Shown here: in pieces, positions 39,456 to 51,222 of the stretch
How the letters are laid out: every line of letters begins with the position of its first letter
Position numbering within the stretch: the first letter of the stretch is position 1
DNA from: Galeruca laticollis
Taxonomy: Eukaryota > Arthropoda > Insecta > Coleoptera > Chrysomelidae
Length of the DNA: 64,000 nucleotides
Assembly: GCA_963921935.1 (NCBI GenBank)
Contig: OY998179.1
Coordinates: 23,557,114-23,621,113, forward strand
Direction of reading: 5' to 3'
Translations under genes and position numbers: made by a program
The notes under the pieces: model-generated
Told to the model about the DNA's origin: nothing
Databases searched by the model: none
The model's input: the letters and a program-made list of their open reading frames with translations, nothing else

Positions 39456-41519
39456 ATCTAGATTATACATACTATTCTATCTATTACAGATTACCAAGAA
39501 AACCAGAGCTGCGAATTTTTCTGCCACAGAGAAGCAGTTTCTTTTTAGTTTGGACGAGAAATACAAGCATATCCTCGAGAATAAGAAGAGGAAAATGTTT
39601 TTGTTGAGATAGAGTTACTAGAGAATTTAATTCGGCCAGACCGGAAAGTAGACACAGGAACGTGCAATCCCTCAAGAAACTCTACACGAATAAAAAAAAT
39701 TGAAGTCCGGAAGGCTGTAGTAGAGGAAAAAAAGAAACATTTTTGACAGGCATATTTGCATAATTTGTGTTATGTTTTAAATAACTGTAAATATAAAAAC
39801 GATAGTACAACAATCTTTTGCTGGCGGGGGAATATCAAAAATTATTGACTGTCCTGATAAAGATCTGTTCCTGTCGATTATGAATGAAAAAACAGTGTAT
39901 AGGATGGGAAATTCAGGTGATTCAGACAGGCAGCAGATGAAAATTGACAATGATGAAATAATTGTAAGTAACTACTACAGAGTATTGTTTAACGAAAAAC
40001 AATTGTATTTCCTTTTTACAGATGAAAATTAGGTCGGTATATTAATATTAGTGTAAGTATACTTGTTAAAATTTTTAATATAATTTTTTAAAAACGTTTC
40101 ATTCAAATTCTCTTATTGGGTCCGATTTACTAAAAATATTACTATGTAAAAATTATTGTTATGAAACAATAATCAAATTAATTAATCAGCGATTGAGCAT
40201 TTAAGAGAACCAATCACTGATCCATAATAATATTGCGTAGTAGCAATGTTTATAAAAATATAATTACAAAGTATTTCTTATCTGAATATTTTTATTATAT
40301 TTTTCAAATAATATTAGATTTATTAATATTTGTTATTTAAATTGTTACACAGGAACAAGCATTTCTAAAAGAAGATTCCAGATTAAAAATAAATAAAGTT
40401 TTCTTAGCATGTATAAGCGGAATGTGTTTTTTAATTGTGCAATATTGAGAAGACTTTATTTGGTTTTGGTCTGAATTTACAAGTTATATATGTTCTTCAG
40501 TTATTTGTGTTTAATTTATCTTCCTGGTTAAGGGTTTTTTGGATTATAAATGCAGCTTGCATAAATAATTCTATTATTTTCGGAACACATACATAATATA
40601 GTTATTAGCTCTTTAAAAATACTTTTAATTAACAGGAGGAACCAGGACCAAGTAGATTATGTACTGCCAAAAGACAGAAACTAGATGATTATAACTATTT
40701 TCCTTCAAATCATTCTTTATTATCTAACTTCATGTTTTAATGGGATTCAATCGATACTAATAATTTCAAATTTGTAGGAACGATCTATTGTGGTCACCCT
40801 AAGGCTAGTCACGGCAATGAGCAAAGGTCTGCAAAATTTTTAAACTCCTACTTCTCAGATATATGTTTTTTAACACATAAAAGAGTAAATTACAGTTTTC
40901 AGCATTTTCAGAAGATGTCCTCAAGTAGAAGAAGGCCTACAATTGTCTGGTCCTTGACGTCTTCTGTTGTTGCAGAAAAAAAGTACGATGACCTTGCACG
41001 TCATGCTGCAATAGCAGAGATGGAAAGGCAGCACTGGGAAAACCAATTGGCGTGGTAGAAGAAACATCAAGATTTGATGTCACAATAATTATTGTTAGAT
41101 TTAGATATTGAAAAAGAGACATTAAAACAAATGCTTAGGGAGAAGAATTAAAATTATTTATTAAATAGATCATAAATTTAGTCAATTATTAATTTTAGTT
41201 TTTTTTGTTTGTTTACTTACCGTCTAGCGTTGTAGCCTATTTATATTATATTATAATTAATAATATAATATTAATTAATTTTGCATACATTATGTAAATA
41301 TAGTATGTTTGTTGGTTTGTAATTACAAAACTAGTTCCACTTCCAAAATTCTTGTATTTAAAATAGCATCGTACATAGGAAAATCATTTTCCATTCAATT
41401 AATAATTAAAGACTATTGTGGGGGTTTCACATATTCGCTGGTGAATTAAAATTCTTCAAATATATTTTTCTACGTGTGCTTACAAGGTTATATTTCGATT
41501 ATAATATGGACTGGCGTTG

Positions 41520-43710
41520 ATTTAGTTCGGTGTATGTTAAATTCTTTAACAACAAAAAAGACACATTTCATATTCTCTTGAAGCAAATTATTATTATATC
41601 TCTAGTTCTGCTACAAAATGACATTGCCAACTCAATAAATAACAAATATGAAGTTATCGCCGCCATCTTTGATATCGAAGGAGCTTTTGACAGAATTAGT
41701 CGTCAAGCCTTAATCTCTAAACTAAATCAATACCATATCAACGGAAATATATTTTATTTTATACAAAACTTTCTAACTCAAAGGTCCTTTAGGGTTTCTG
41801 TAAACGGCCATTTTTCATCTTTGTACACCTAGACCGATGGTGCTCCTCAAGGATCAGTCTTAAGCCCAACTCTATTCAACTTAGCAATAAGTGATCTGTG
41901 CCATAACTTACCTTCTCCCACCAAATATGTAGCTTACGCTGACGATTTAATACTATACTGTCATGGTCGTTCAGCAACCACTAGCTCCAAAATTCTACAA
42001 ACCGCGGTAAATCTCTTACTTACACGGACACGTTCTATAGGATTATCCTTATCTTCAACAAAATCAAAAATCATTAAATTTGGCAGGCGACCTCAATCTC
42101 CTATCTCCCACATATTTATTAATGATTCCCCCCTCCCAGTGGTTAATCACTGCAAAATACTAGGTATGACATTTGATTCTCGCCTCTCTTGGAAACAGCA
42201 TATTCTTGAAACAAAAGGTATCTGTTACAAACGATTAAATATAATTAAAACCCTATCTCATTATCACTGGGGTGCGGACGAGAGATCCCTACTGAAAATT
42301 TATAAAGCACTCATTCGCTCCAAATTAGATCATGGCTGCATCGTTTACATGTCAGCTTCTAAGACAGATCTAGGATCACTAAATCCTATTCATAATACGG
42401 CCCTGCGACTTTGCTTAGGCGCTTTCCGTAGCAGCCCATCTGAAAGTCTCTACTGCGAAGCTGATGAACCCCCACTATGGATTAGACGACAATATCTGCT
42501 TCTATCCTACGCAGCCTCAGTCTCATCTAACCCTCTCAATCCTGTCTATTCTCTGTTCACATCAACTTCCAGCCCTCTTAACAACCCTTCACCAATAATT
42601 AAACCTATCGCTCTTATATTATCCTCATTAACAAATAACATTAACCTCTCACTCACTAACCCCATTCCTTTTTCTCCAACCCCTTCCTGGATTATGCACC
42701 CTCCTCAGGTCAATACTTATTTATCCAAATTTAATAAACACGAAACACCTAAAAAGCTCATGATTAAATCTTTTTATGAAATCATTCATAACAATCACTA
42801 CGACTTTGTATTATACTCCGATGCTTCCAAAAGTGATACTGGCGTTGGCTGCTCAGTCACCACAGCAAACAATCTCATCAGCACTTCCCTAATCCCTCCT
42901 TTATGCAGTGTGAATACTGGAGAATTGTATAGTATTCTACAAGCTTTTAAGCACATCAACCGTTCCAATAAAAAAGTTGCCATTTGTACAGACTCTCTAG
43001 CGTCTATCCTATCTATCCAAGAATTATTCACTGAACATCCCATTGTCCAAGATATCCATCACTCTTATCACCACCTTTATTCTCTAAACACCACAGTCAC
43101 CATTATATGGATACCATCACATATTGGTATACCTGGAAATGAACTGGCCGATCAGCATGCCAAAACAGCGTCAACTACAGCCACAATAACTTCTCATATC
43201 CAAATTTGCAAGGATGTTAAAGCAGAAGCAAAAAGAATCGTCAGATATATATGGCAAACTCACTGGAACTCCACCAAGACTTCCCTACTAACTATCCAAC
43301 CTGTTCTCAACACACCTCTGAATACTGACCCCACTGGACTCTCTAGACAAGAATTATCAATACTACGTAGACTTCGAATAGGTCACACCAAACTTACACA
43401 CAGCTACTTAATGACCTCAAGCATCAGACCTTCCTGCCAAAGCTGCCAGTGCCCACTTACTGTTCAACACATTCTGGTTGATTGTCACCAATTTAGCACA
43501 AGTAGACGACAACATAATCTTAAATCCCAGCTGCAAGACATCCTAGGGGACCCTAACCAAATCGAGTCTACACTGAAATTCTTAAAAGATATATCACTAT
43601 ATCATAAACTTTAAACTATGTTTTTTAACTATCTGTAATAACTACTGTTTTTTGTGATCGCACCTGTGCAAGTGGCCATAGTTGCCGAGCACGTTAATTG
43701 AATAAAAAAT
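41520..43710 (+). mobile_element. 5'-truncated Jockey-type LINE
   Basis: It begins inside the RT domain and runs through RNase H and a C-terminal Cys-rich segment to a 3' end with AATAAAA-like tail (~43701). Truncation at the 5' end is the usual result of incomplete target-primed reverse transcription. I did not find a convincing target duplication. Confidence 0.85.
41530..43614 (+). pseudogene. LINE ORF2 remnant: RT, RNase H, CCHC-like tail
   Basis: One frame is open for about 695 codons apart from a single TAG at 41830-41832. RT: 'AAIFDIEGAFDRI' (motif A), 'GAPQGSVLSPTLFNLAISDL' (motif B), 'YVAYADDLILYC' (YADD active site). RNase H (~42810-43170): 'YSDASKSDTGVGC', 'TGELYSILQA', 'CTDSLASI', 'IPSHIGIPGNELAD'. 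Tail: 'RRLRIGHTKLTHSYLM' and 'CQSCQCPLTVQHILVDC'. The endonuclease and first part of RT are missing. It is young enough to have only one stop. Confidence 0.88.
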
Positions 43711-43958
43711 ATTATTATAAAACTTCAAACGAACCGAGGTCAAAGAACTATATAGCTCGAATAGAAAAACAAAAAAAATAAATGTACAAAAAAGTAGTCA
43801 GTTTAGTGCAGTTGATTTGTAGGCATTATAATTGTTTCTGAAAGAGTTAACTGTTAAGGCGTTAACAGTAAAGAGAGAGTTCCAAATGTCAAACACTCGA
43901 TTTGATAGAAAACCTTCGCAGCATTTAGTACGAAATTGTTTTTTTTTTAATTTGAAGC

Positions 43959-44811
43959 TAGAGGTGACAAACTATCGATAGCACTATCGACAATTATCGA
44001 TAGTGCAAACTATCGAACACTATCGATATGATATTTACACTATCGATATTTTACGGTAGTTAAAAAACACGAAAACTAGATTTGACAGACGCACAGACCT
44101 TACCAGTATGGGTGGGCTTGAGCTGTCCAGATTGTCCAATCATTTAAAACAAACTGATAAATATACTATTGATCTCTTGTTCTTAAAAAACAACCGTTCC
44201 ACATAATAGAAGAATATATAAACTTCCAACATATTGATTTCTGAATTTTGTTTTCTGCTGTGAATTTTGATGACGTCAGAATATTTTGGCAAATAAGTAA
44301 ATATACCAGCTCATCATTAGTCTCTGAACTCTAATTGTAGGTAGATAATCCTGTGACGGGTTAGGGTTTGGGATTATGGTTAAGTTTATTACTAAATCGC
44401 AACATATTGTAGGTAATTCATTAATGACAAACGTATAATATATTTAATACTTTTCGACTATAATAGTTAAATCAGCATCATACGTCGAGTCTGAAAGGAC
44501 TTTCAGCGCTTCCGGGAACCTGATATCGGACAAGCGCTCGAGGCTTAAGCCAAAAAATATTAATATGCTTTTATTCCTGAATAAAAATTCCGACCTATTA
44601 TATTCAAATAATTGAATGTAGTTTTTTCATTTAGTTTTGTTCTTAATAAAATCTGAAATTCACAATAAATATTTCAATTATTTGAGTCGAACATGTATCA
44701 AAATAATGAACATTAATTTTTTTGCACTATCGATAATTATCGATAGTGACGGTACCAACTATGAATAAATATCGATAGTCGCCACTATCGATAGTTTGTT
44801 TGTCACCTCTA
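43959..44811. mobile_element. hAT deletion derivative with TATCGATA-rich termini
   Basis: Ends TAGAGGTGACAAAC and GTTTGTCACCTCTA (853 bp) with a perfect 8-bp duplication TTTGAAGC (43951-43958 and 44812-44819). ATCGAT palindromes cluster at both ends (~43972-44056 and ~44723-44794). It retains part of a transposase C-terminus. Confidence 0.88.
44472..44612 (+). pseudogene. hAT dimerisation-domain fragment
   Basis: 'YVESERTFSASGNLISDKRSRLKPKNI' and 'MLLFLNKN' (by sense) match the C-terminal hAT dimerisation domain. The rest of the transposase is deleted. Confidence 0.8.
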
Positions 44812-44830
44812 TTTGAAGCGATGTCCACGA

Positions 44831-46622
44831 GGGTCCGTGAAGTTAGCCCCCAAAGTTTTCACGATTTAACTAAATTTAGTGTCATCGGTTAGTGCATCGT
44901 TAGTGCTTCTATAAATTTCGTTAGTGCTTCCGTGGTTTGGTAGATATTGAATAGTCATTTATTTCAAGGTCAGTCCCCAAAGTTTTTAGAATTAATTCCA
45001 AATTAATGTCATTTGTTAGTGCTTCGTTAGTGCACTTTAGTGCTTCAATTATTTTCGTTAGTTCTTTATTGGTTTTCGAGATATGTGACTTTAAATTTTC
45101 AAGTTCAGCTCCCAAAGTATTTACGATTAATTCCAATTTAGTGTCATTCTTTAGTGCTTCAACAATATTCGCTACTACTTTATTGGTTATAGATATATTT
45201 GACTTTATATTTTCCAGGTCAGCCCCCAAAGTGTTTACGTTTGATGTCAATTTGGTGTCATTCATTAGTGCTTCATTAGTGCACTTTAGTGCTTCAGTTA
45301 TTTTCGTTGGTGCTTTATTGGTTTTCCAGATATTTGAGTTTATATTTTCAAGGCCAGCCCCCAAAGTGTTTAATCAATTCCAAATTAGTGTCATTCGTTA
45401 GTTCACTTTAGTGCTTCAATAATTTTCGATAGTACTTTATTGGTTTTCGAGATATTTCATGTTTTTTTTTTGAAGTCAGCCCCCAAAGTATTCACGATTC
45501 GATTAAATTTAGTGTCATTCGTTAGTGCTTCGTTAGTGCTTCGTTAGTACTCTTTAGTGCTTTAATAATTTTCATTAGTGCTATCTTCTTTTTCGATATA
45601 TTTGATATTAATTTGTTGGCAGTTCCGTAAAGTTAGCCCCCAAAATGATCACGATTTAGTTAAAGTTAGTATCATTCGTTAGGGATTCGTTAGTGATTCT
45701 TGGTGCTTCCATAAATTTCGTTAGTGCTTTTTTGGTTTTCCAGTTATTGGCTATTATTTATTATAATATCAGCTTCTATAATTGTTTACGGATGATTCCA
45801 AATTAGGTTATGCATTCCTAAGTGCTATTCAGTACTTCAATAATTATATTCCAAAATTCTTTGTTGGTTTAAAAATATATGTTTTTTAGTAAATCCCTGA
45901 GCTTTCCAGGATCAAATATGTTTAGAGCCATTAATTTCATTCGTAGTTCAACTTTTTTCATTAATTTAAACTATTTACATCGCTATGATGCCAAAAGACA
46001 AAAATAACAAATAACTTAATATAATGCATGTATCCATATTTCAATTTATAAGTAGATCAATTTTACCGTTAACAATTAGCCATTATTTTTGACGTGTCAA
46101 GAGAAACAGGAAAGGATCGACTCATAAATCAAAGTCCTGTAAGTCCTTTTAGTTACCTACTTTTATTATTTCTCAAGTTCTATAGTGGCGGATACTAAAA
46201 TATTTCAATATACGATGCATTTTGGTAAAACGATTTATAACAAGGGAAGAAAATGAAAATATTGGATTGTTCTTTCGATTAAGAAATTTCGACTTTTTTG
46301 GCGCCCTGTATCACTCAAGTCTGGTATGACTTAAATACGAAACCTCCATTTTCGTTTTATACCTATAAACAAATAACCAAACAACAACCAATTATCAAGG
46401 ATATTGATAAGGCCCAATGTTTTAGTCACAGGTACACACATCCAAATAAAAATGCAGACAAAATATTTAATATTTATTTAGAAAAATATATTTGGAGATT
46501 GTTTCAGTTCCAGTTATTTCCAGTGCACGGGTTAAGTCGAATAGAATGGATACAATTTAAAAAATAGGGGGTGTTCCATTTGAAAAAACTGTCACTTGTC
46601 AAAAAAATGTCACATGTTTTCG
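44831..46622 (+). repeat. Left arm of the foldback element with tandem ~117-135-bp units
   Basis: The string GCCCCCAAAGT recurs at ~44845, 44970, 45105, 45222, 45354, 45479 and 45638, marking about seven units. The inner part (45800-46600) is unique sequence shared only with the right arm, including a frame at 46298-46567 that reappears at 49250-49513. A further direct copy of the tandem units lies inside the loop at ~46622-47290. Confidence 0.85.
44921..45364 (-). other. Open frame across tandem units: repeated coiled-coil-like peptide
   Basis: 147 codons with a peptide repeat of ~39-44 residues of the form 'LGADLENIKSNISxTNK' plus 'ALKCTNEALxNDTKLELIVNT'. Unit lengths are mostly multiples of three, which keeps the frame open. 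The mirrored arm has the same frame at 50344-50553 and 50639-50833, but with stops. It may be translated or may be a satellite that happens to stay open. No function is claimed. Confidence 0.4.
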
Positions 46623-48103
46623 TTCATTCCAAATTAGTGTCATTCGTTAGTGCTTCGTTAGTGCACTTTAGTGCTTCAATAATTTTCGCTAGTACTCTAT
46701 TGGTTTTCGAGATATTTCATGTTCTTTTGTTGAGGTCAGCTCCCAAAGTGTTCACGATTCGATTAAATTCATTGTCATTCGTTAGTGCTTCGTTAGTACT
46801 CTTTAGAGCTTCAATAATTATCTCTAGTACTTTATTGGTTTTCCAGATATTTCATGTTCTTTTTTTGAGGTCAGCTCCCAAATTATTTACGATTCAATTA
46901 AATTAAGTGTCATTCGTTAGTGCTCCGTTAGTGCTCTTTAGAGCTTGATTAATTTTCGTTAGTACTATCTTGATTTTCGAGATATCTGATATTAATTTAT
47001 TGGCACTTCCGCGAAGTTTGCCCCTAAAATGTTCATGATTTAGTTACAGTTAGTGCTTCCATAAATTTCGTTAGTGCGTTCCTTGTTTTCTAGTAATTTG
47101 CTATTTTTTATTTTAATATCAGCTTCTAAAATTGTTTACGATTGATTCCAAATTAGTGTCATGTATTCGTTAGTGCTATTTAGTTCTTCAATAATTATAT
47201 TCCTAAGTGTTTTGTTGATTTAAAGATATTTGTTTTTTTACCAAATCCCCGAGTTTTACAGGATCGAATATGTTTAGTGCCATTAATTTCGTTTCAAGGT
47301 GTCCAGTTTTTGTGTATTTTCATGTACCAGCTTCCTTATTATAAAAGATAAAAAGATGGGATTCGCGGCTTACTGCTTTATTTTTTATGAAACTTACATT
47401 GCTGCTAATTAAAATTTCAATAGTCCTCTCAGTTTATGACTTACAGGGTAATTTTGAAAATTTGTCATTTGTGACGCCATCCTGTATTTCCGAATAATTC
47501 TACCAAAACAATGCATTAATATCGTATACAGGGTATTTTTTTACATCGGTAGGAATGTATCAGTCTTTAAATAAATATTACTCGTTTTTTTCAAATGTAC
47601 CTCCCGGTACATTAATATGTTAGTTAACCTCTTTAAATACGCAATTTTACAGGGTTGACATTATGTGTGGAAACGGTCTTATACCTCGGAACTGGCTTTG
47701 AAAAATTACAAAATTTACTACTTGGGGATTTTGGGGATGCCCGAATCAATGCTAATATTTGCAATGTTGCCAAGTTAACCGCTCCTGAGAGGCTGTAATA
47801 CTTTAGTTATAGAATTAATATATTTATCTTGTTTGTATGTTAGTATTACTCTTCCAATAGGAGGCAAGTTCCGATAAACTTCGGTGAGGGGTTAGATTCG
47901 TCTGATTCTCAAAATGTTGTTCGTTTAATAAACCAAACAATAAAGTTCTCTTCGTAACAACCTTTGTTTCTTTATTTTCGTTTTATGTTTTATTGTTACT
48001 TATATAAAAACTTACATATAGTATATTATAATATGATTAACTTTATTTTAAAAAAGCAATGATGACATGAAAACGTCTAAATATAATTAAGCGTAATATA
48101 TGA

Positions 48104-48304
48104 TTGAATTCAGAGCTTAAAGAGATTTCAAATAAAAAAATTAAAACTGAGAAGAGTTCAATAAAAATGAAACGTTGTAACGAAATTGGAAAAAAACTCT
48201 ACAATATGAAGCAAATAAAGTTGCCTCAAAAAGATTCTGTTTGTTTTTCTGTATACAATACCAATATATTTTTACTCACCTTTTTGTTATTGGTGGTTTA
48301 TTGA
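48104..48304 (+). other. Possible small exon in the foldback loop, 66 aa
   Basis: Lys-rich helical start and a hydrophobic end ('FLLTFLLLVVY'). It is unrecognised and lies upstream of the clearer coding remnant at 48546-48926 on the same strand. It may be the start of the element's degraded gene or noise. Confidence 0.25.
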
Positions 48305-48545
48305 GTGTTATAAAAAATTATATTTTCTCTTTTCTGGGTGATGTTGCCTACATATTATCTGCAACCGACAGCAAAATGTATTGAATTTAAAGCATTTATA
48401 TATTTCGGTACCGTGAGAAGCAATACATGTAGTAATTATATTTTTTGTTACAAGCAATAACTTGCACATTTTTGCCATCATAATAATTTTATTCTGTCCA
48501 GCTGTCAACATCCTTTATAAGTATTGTTGAATTCTAAAAATTCAG

Positions 48546-48926
48546 GTAGGTGAATATTATAAATCATTTTTTAAATGTGCAATTGAAATTATAGTTGGCT
48601 CATATTGCAATATTCGTCAAAAACATAAACAGTTTTATTTACCGGTAAACGTTGACATAATTTCTAACTCAATATCATCACTTGAAGAATCCATTGAAAT
48701 TTCCGTTTTAAAAAATATTAAATGTAGAAAATGTAGCAAAGAGAATATAGACCATATAACAAATAATCAAATATTTATAGAGCTTCCGGACATAAGTCTA
48801 AAAGTAGGGGATATTCCTTTGATAATTAATGTCAACAAAAAACAGTTTACGTTTAGAGGAGCTGGTATATTTTATAAACCAGTTTCTAATGACTTGAACT
48901 TTATGACGATCTGTCTGAAAAAGTAA
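48546..48926 (+). pseudogene. Coding remnant in the foldback loop, ~126 aa, no start codon
   Basis: After a possible acceptor (AATTCAG at 48545) a frame runs open to TAA at 48924-48926. It has 'CNIRQKHKQFYLPVNV', a 'CRKCSKENIDH' Cys pair and 'LPDISLKVGDIPLIINVNKKQFTFRGAGIFYKP' (by sense). The 'DIPxxIxVNxKxFxxRG' pattern recalls C-terminal domains of proteins carried by insect DNA transposons, but I cannot name it. It is a candidate piece of the element's own protein, the counterpart of NOF in FB-NOF. Confidence 0.45.
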
Positions 48927-49169
48927 AAAATGTGGACAAAGAAAGATCCTTTCCATTTCAACTCCTATTTTATACTGTGTAAGTAAGTAGTTCCCTGAAG
49001 TTATCAAACAAACATTTTCTACAAAACTACAAACTCACAGTTTTATGTCACTTATATACTTAGACAGACCAATAACATTATATAAATAACAGAAATCTCC
49101 GATTTTATTAGTTTTAGAGAAATGGGTAAATGAAGTTATAGAATTTTCACAGAACCTTCTGAAAATGAA

Positions 49170-50933
49170 ATGAACGAAAACATCTGAGTATCGGAAGGGA
49201 CATTTTTTTGACAAGTGACAGTTTTTACAAATAGAACACCCCCTATTTTTTAAATTGTATCCATTCTATTCGACTTAACCCGTGCACTGGAAATGACTGT
49301 AACTGAAATAATTTCCAAATATATTTTTTCTAAATAAATATTAAATATTTTGTCTGCATTTTTATTTGGATGTGTGTACCTGTGACTAAAACATTGGGCC
49401 TTATCAATATCCTTGGTAATTGGTTGTTGTTTGGTTATTTGTTTATAGGTATAAAACGAAAATGGAGGTTTCGTATTTAAGTCATACCAAACTTGAGTGA
49501 TACCGGGCGCCAAAAAAGTCGAAATTTCTTAATCGAAAGAACCCTTCCCCTTCCCTTGTTATAAATCGGTTTACCAAAATGCATCGTATATTGAAATATT
49601 TTAGTATCCGCCACTATAGAACTTGAGAAATAATAAAAGTAGGTAACTAAAAGGACTTACAGGACTTTGATTTATGAGTCGATCCTTTCCTGTTCTTCTT
49701 GACACGCCAAAAATAATGGCTAATTATGTGCTATTTTTGTCTTTTGGCATCATAGCGATGTAAATAGTTTAAATTAATGGAAAAAGTTGAAGTATGAATC
49801 AAATTAATGGCTCTAAACATATTTGATCCTGGAAAACTCAGGGATTTACTAAAAAAACATGTATTTTTAGACCAACAAAGTATTTTGGAATATAATTATT
49901 GAAGTACTGAATAGCACTTAGGAATGCATAACCTAATTTGGAATCATCCGTAAACAATTATAGAAGCTGAAATTATAATAAATAATAGCCAATAACTGGA
50001 AAACCAAAAAAGCACTAACGAAATTTATGGAAGCACCAAGAAGCACTAACGAATCCCTAACGAATGATACTAACTTTAACTAAATCGTGATCATTTTGGG
50101 GGCTAACTTTACGGAACTGCCAACAAATTAATATCAAATATATCGAAAAAGAAGATAGCACTAATGAAAATTATTAAAGCACTAAAGAGTACTAACGAAG
50201 CACTAACGAATGACACTAAATTTAATCGATTCGTGAATACTTTGGGGGCTGACTTCAAAAAAAAACATGAAATATCTCGAAAACCAATAAAGTACTATCG
50301 AGAATTATTGAAGCACTAAAGTGAACTAACGAATGACACTAATTTGGAATTAATCGTAAACACTTTGGGGGCTGACCTTGAAAATATAAACTCAAATATC
50401 TGGAAAACCAATAAAGCACTAACGAAAATAACTGAAGCACTAAAGTGCACTAATGAAGCACTACTGAATGACACCAAATGGAAATCAATCGTAAACACTT
50501 TGGAGGCTGACCTTGAAAATATATATAAAGTCAAATATATCGATAACCAATAAAGTACTAGCGAAAATTATTGAAGCACTAAAGTGCACTAATGAAGCAC
50601 TAAAGAATGACACTAAATTGTAACTAATCGTAAATACTTTGGGGGCTGAACTTGAAAATATAAAGTCAAATATCTCGAAAACCAATAAAGCACTAACGAA
50701 AATAATTGAAGCACTAAAGTGCACTAACGAAGCACTAGCGAATGACACTAATTTGGAATTAATTCTAAAAACTTTGGGGACTGACCTTGAAATAAATGAC
50801 TATTCAAAATCTACCAGACCACGGAAGCACTAACGAAATTTATAGAAGCACTAAGAGGAACTAACGATGCACTAACCGATGACACTAAATTTAGTTAAAT
50901 CATGAAAACTTTGGGGGCTAACTTCACGGACCT
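49170..50933 (-). repeat. Right arm of the foldback element
   Basis: Inverse complement of the left arm. The two arms differ by scattered substitutions and small indels. Confidence 0.88.
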
Positions 50934-51222
50934 TGTCCACGAACCAGCCGACATTAAAACCCGCATATACCTCGGAAGCGATCGGTACTTCGCGGAGATG
51001 GTCGTTAATAGTTGTTGAACGAATTTCAATTTGAAATGTGCAGAGGGAAGAATACGTAACCATATTACCGCATTTTCGACTTTCAACAAACCACATACAA
51101 ACTTTAATCTTTGATCACTTTGTAATCTGGCAATATTTTATTTATACATATTTTTCAAGAGTTTCGCTTGAGTGACTCATTTAGTTTCGATTTGAGATTT
51201 ATTTCTCTTTTAATAGTAGTTA

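Larger units (their letters stand above)
38086..41150 (+). pseudogene. Myb/SANT-like DNA-binding protein pseudogene, multi-exon
   Basis: A short first coding exon (38086-38097) ends at a GTACGT donor, and an ACAG acceptor at 39489 opens 'ITKKTRAANFSATEKQFLFSLDEKYKHILENKK', the start of a Myb/SANT-like domain (by sense, ~39490-39590). A frameshift and then 'REFNSARPES' and 'VQSLKKLYTNKKN' continue it. Further pieces are 'IIDCPDKDLFLSIM' (~39838), 'EEPGPSRLCTAKRQKLDD' (~40636) and a C-terminal helix 'KYDDLARHAAIAEMERQHWENQLAW' (~40980-41057) followed by stops. Such genes are common in insects, often as transposon-encoded partners. A hAT element sits in intron 1. Confidence 0.6.
44831..50933. 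mobile_element. Foldback (FB/Mutator-type) element with 9-bp target duplication
   Basis: The ends are GGTCCGTGAAGTTAGCCCCC and its inverse complement. The 9-bp duplication TGTCCACGA lies at 44822-44830 and 50934-50942. Arms of ~1.8 kb (44831-46622 and 49170-50933) are inverse complements and consist partly of tandem sub-repeats. A 9-bp target duplication with long, internally repeated TIRs is the design of Drosophila FB elements (Mutator/Phantom-like). The loop holds a second sub-repeat cluster and coding remnants. Confidence 0.88.

Noticed and set aside
50872..51096. Minus-strand ORFs after the foldback element
   Set aside because: They cross the element border, and no family or conserved pattern is visible.
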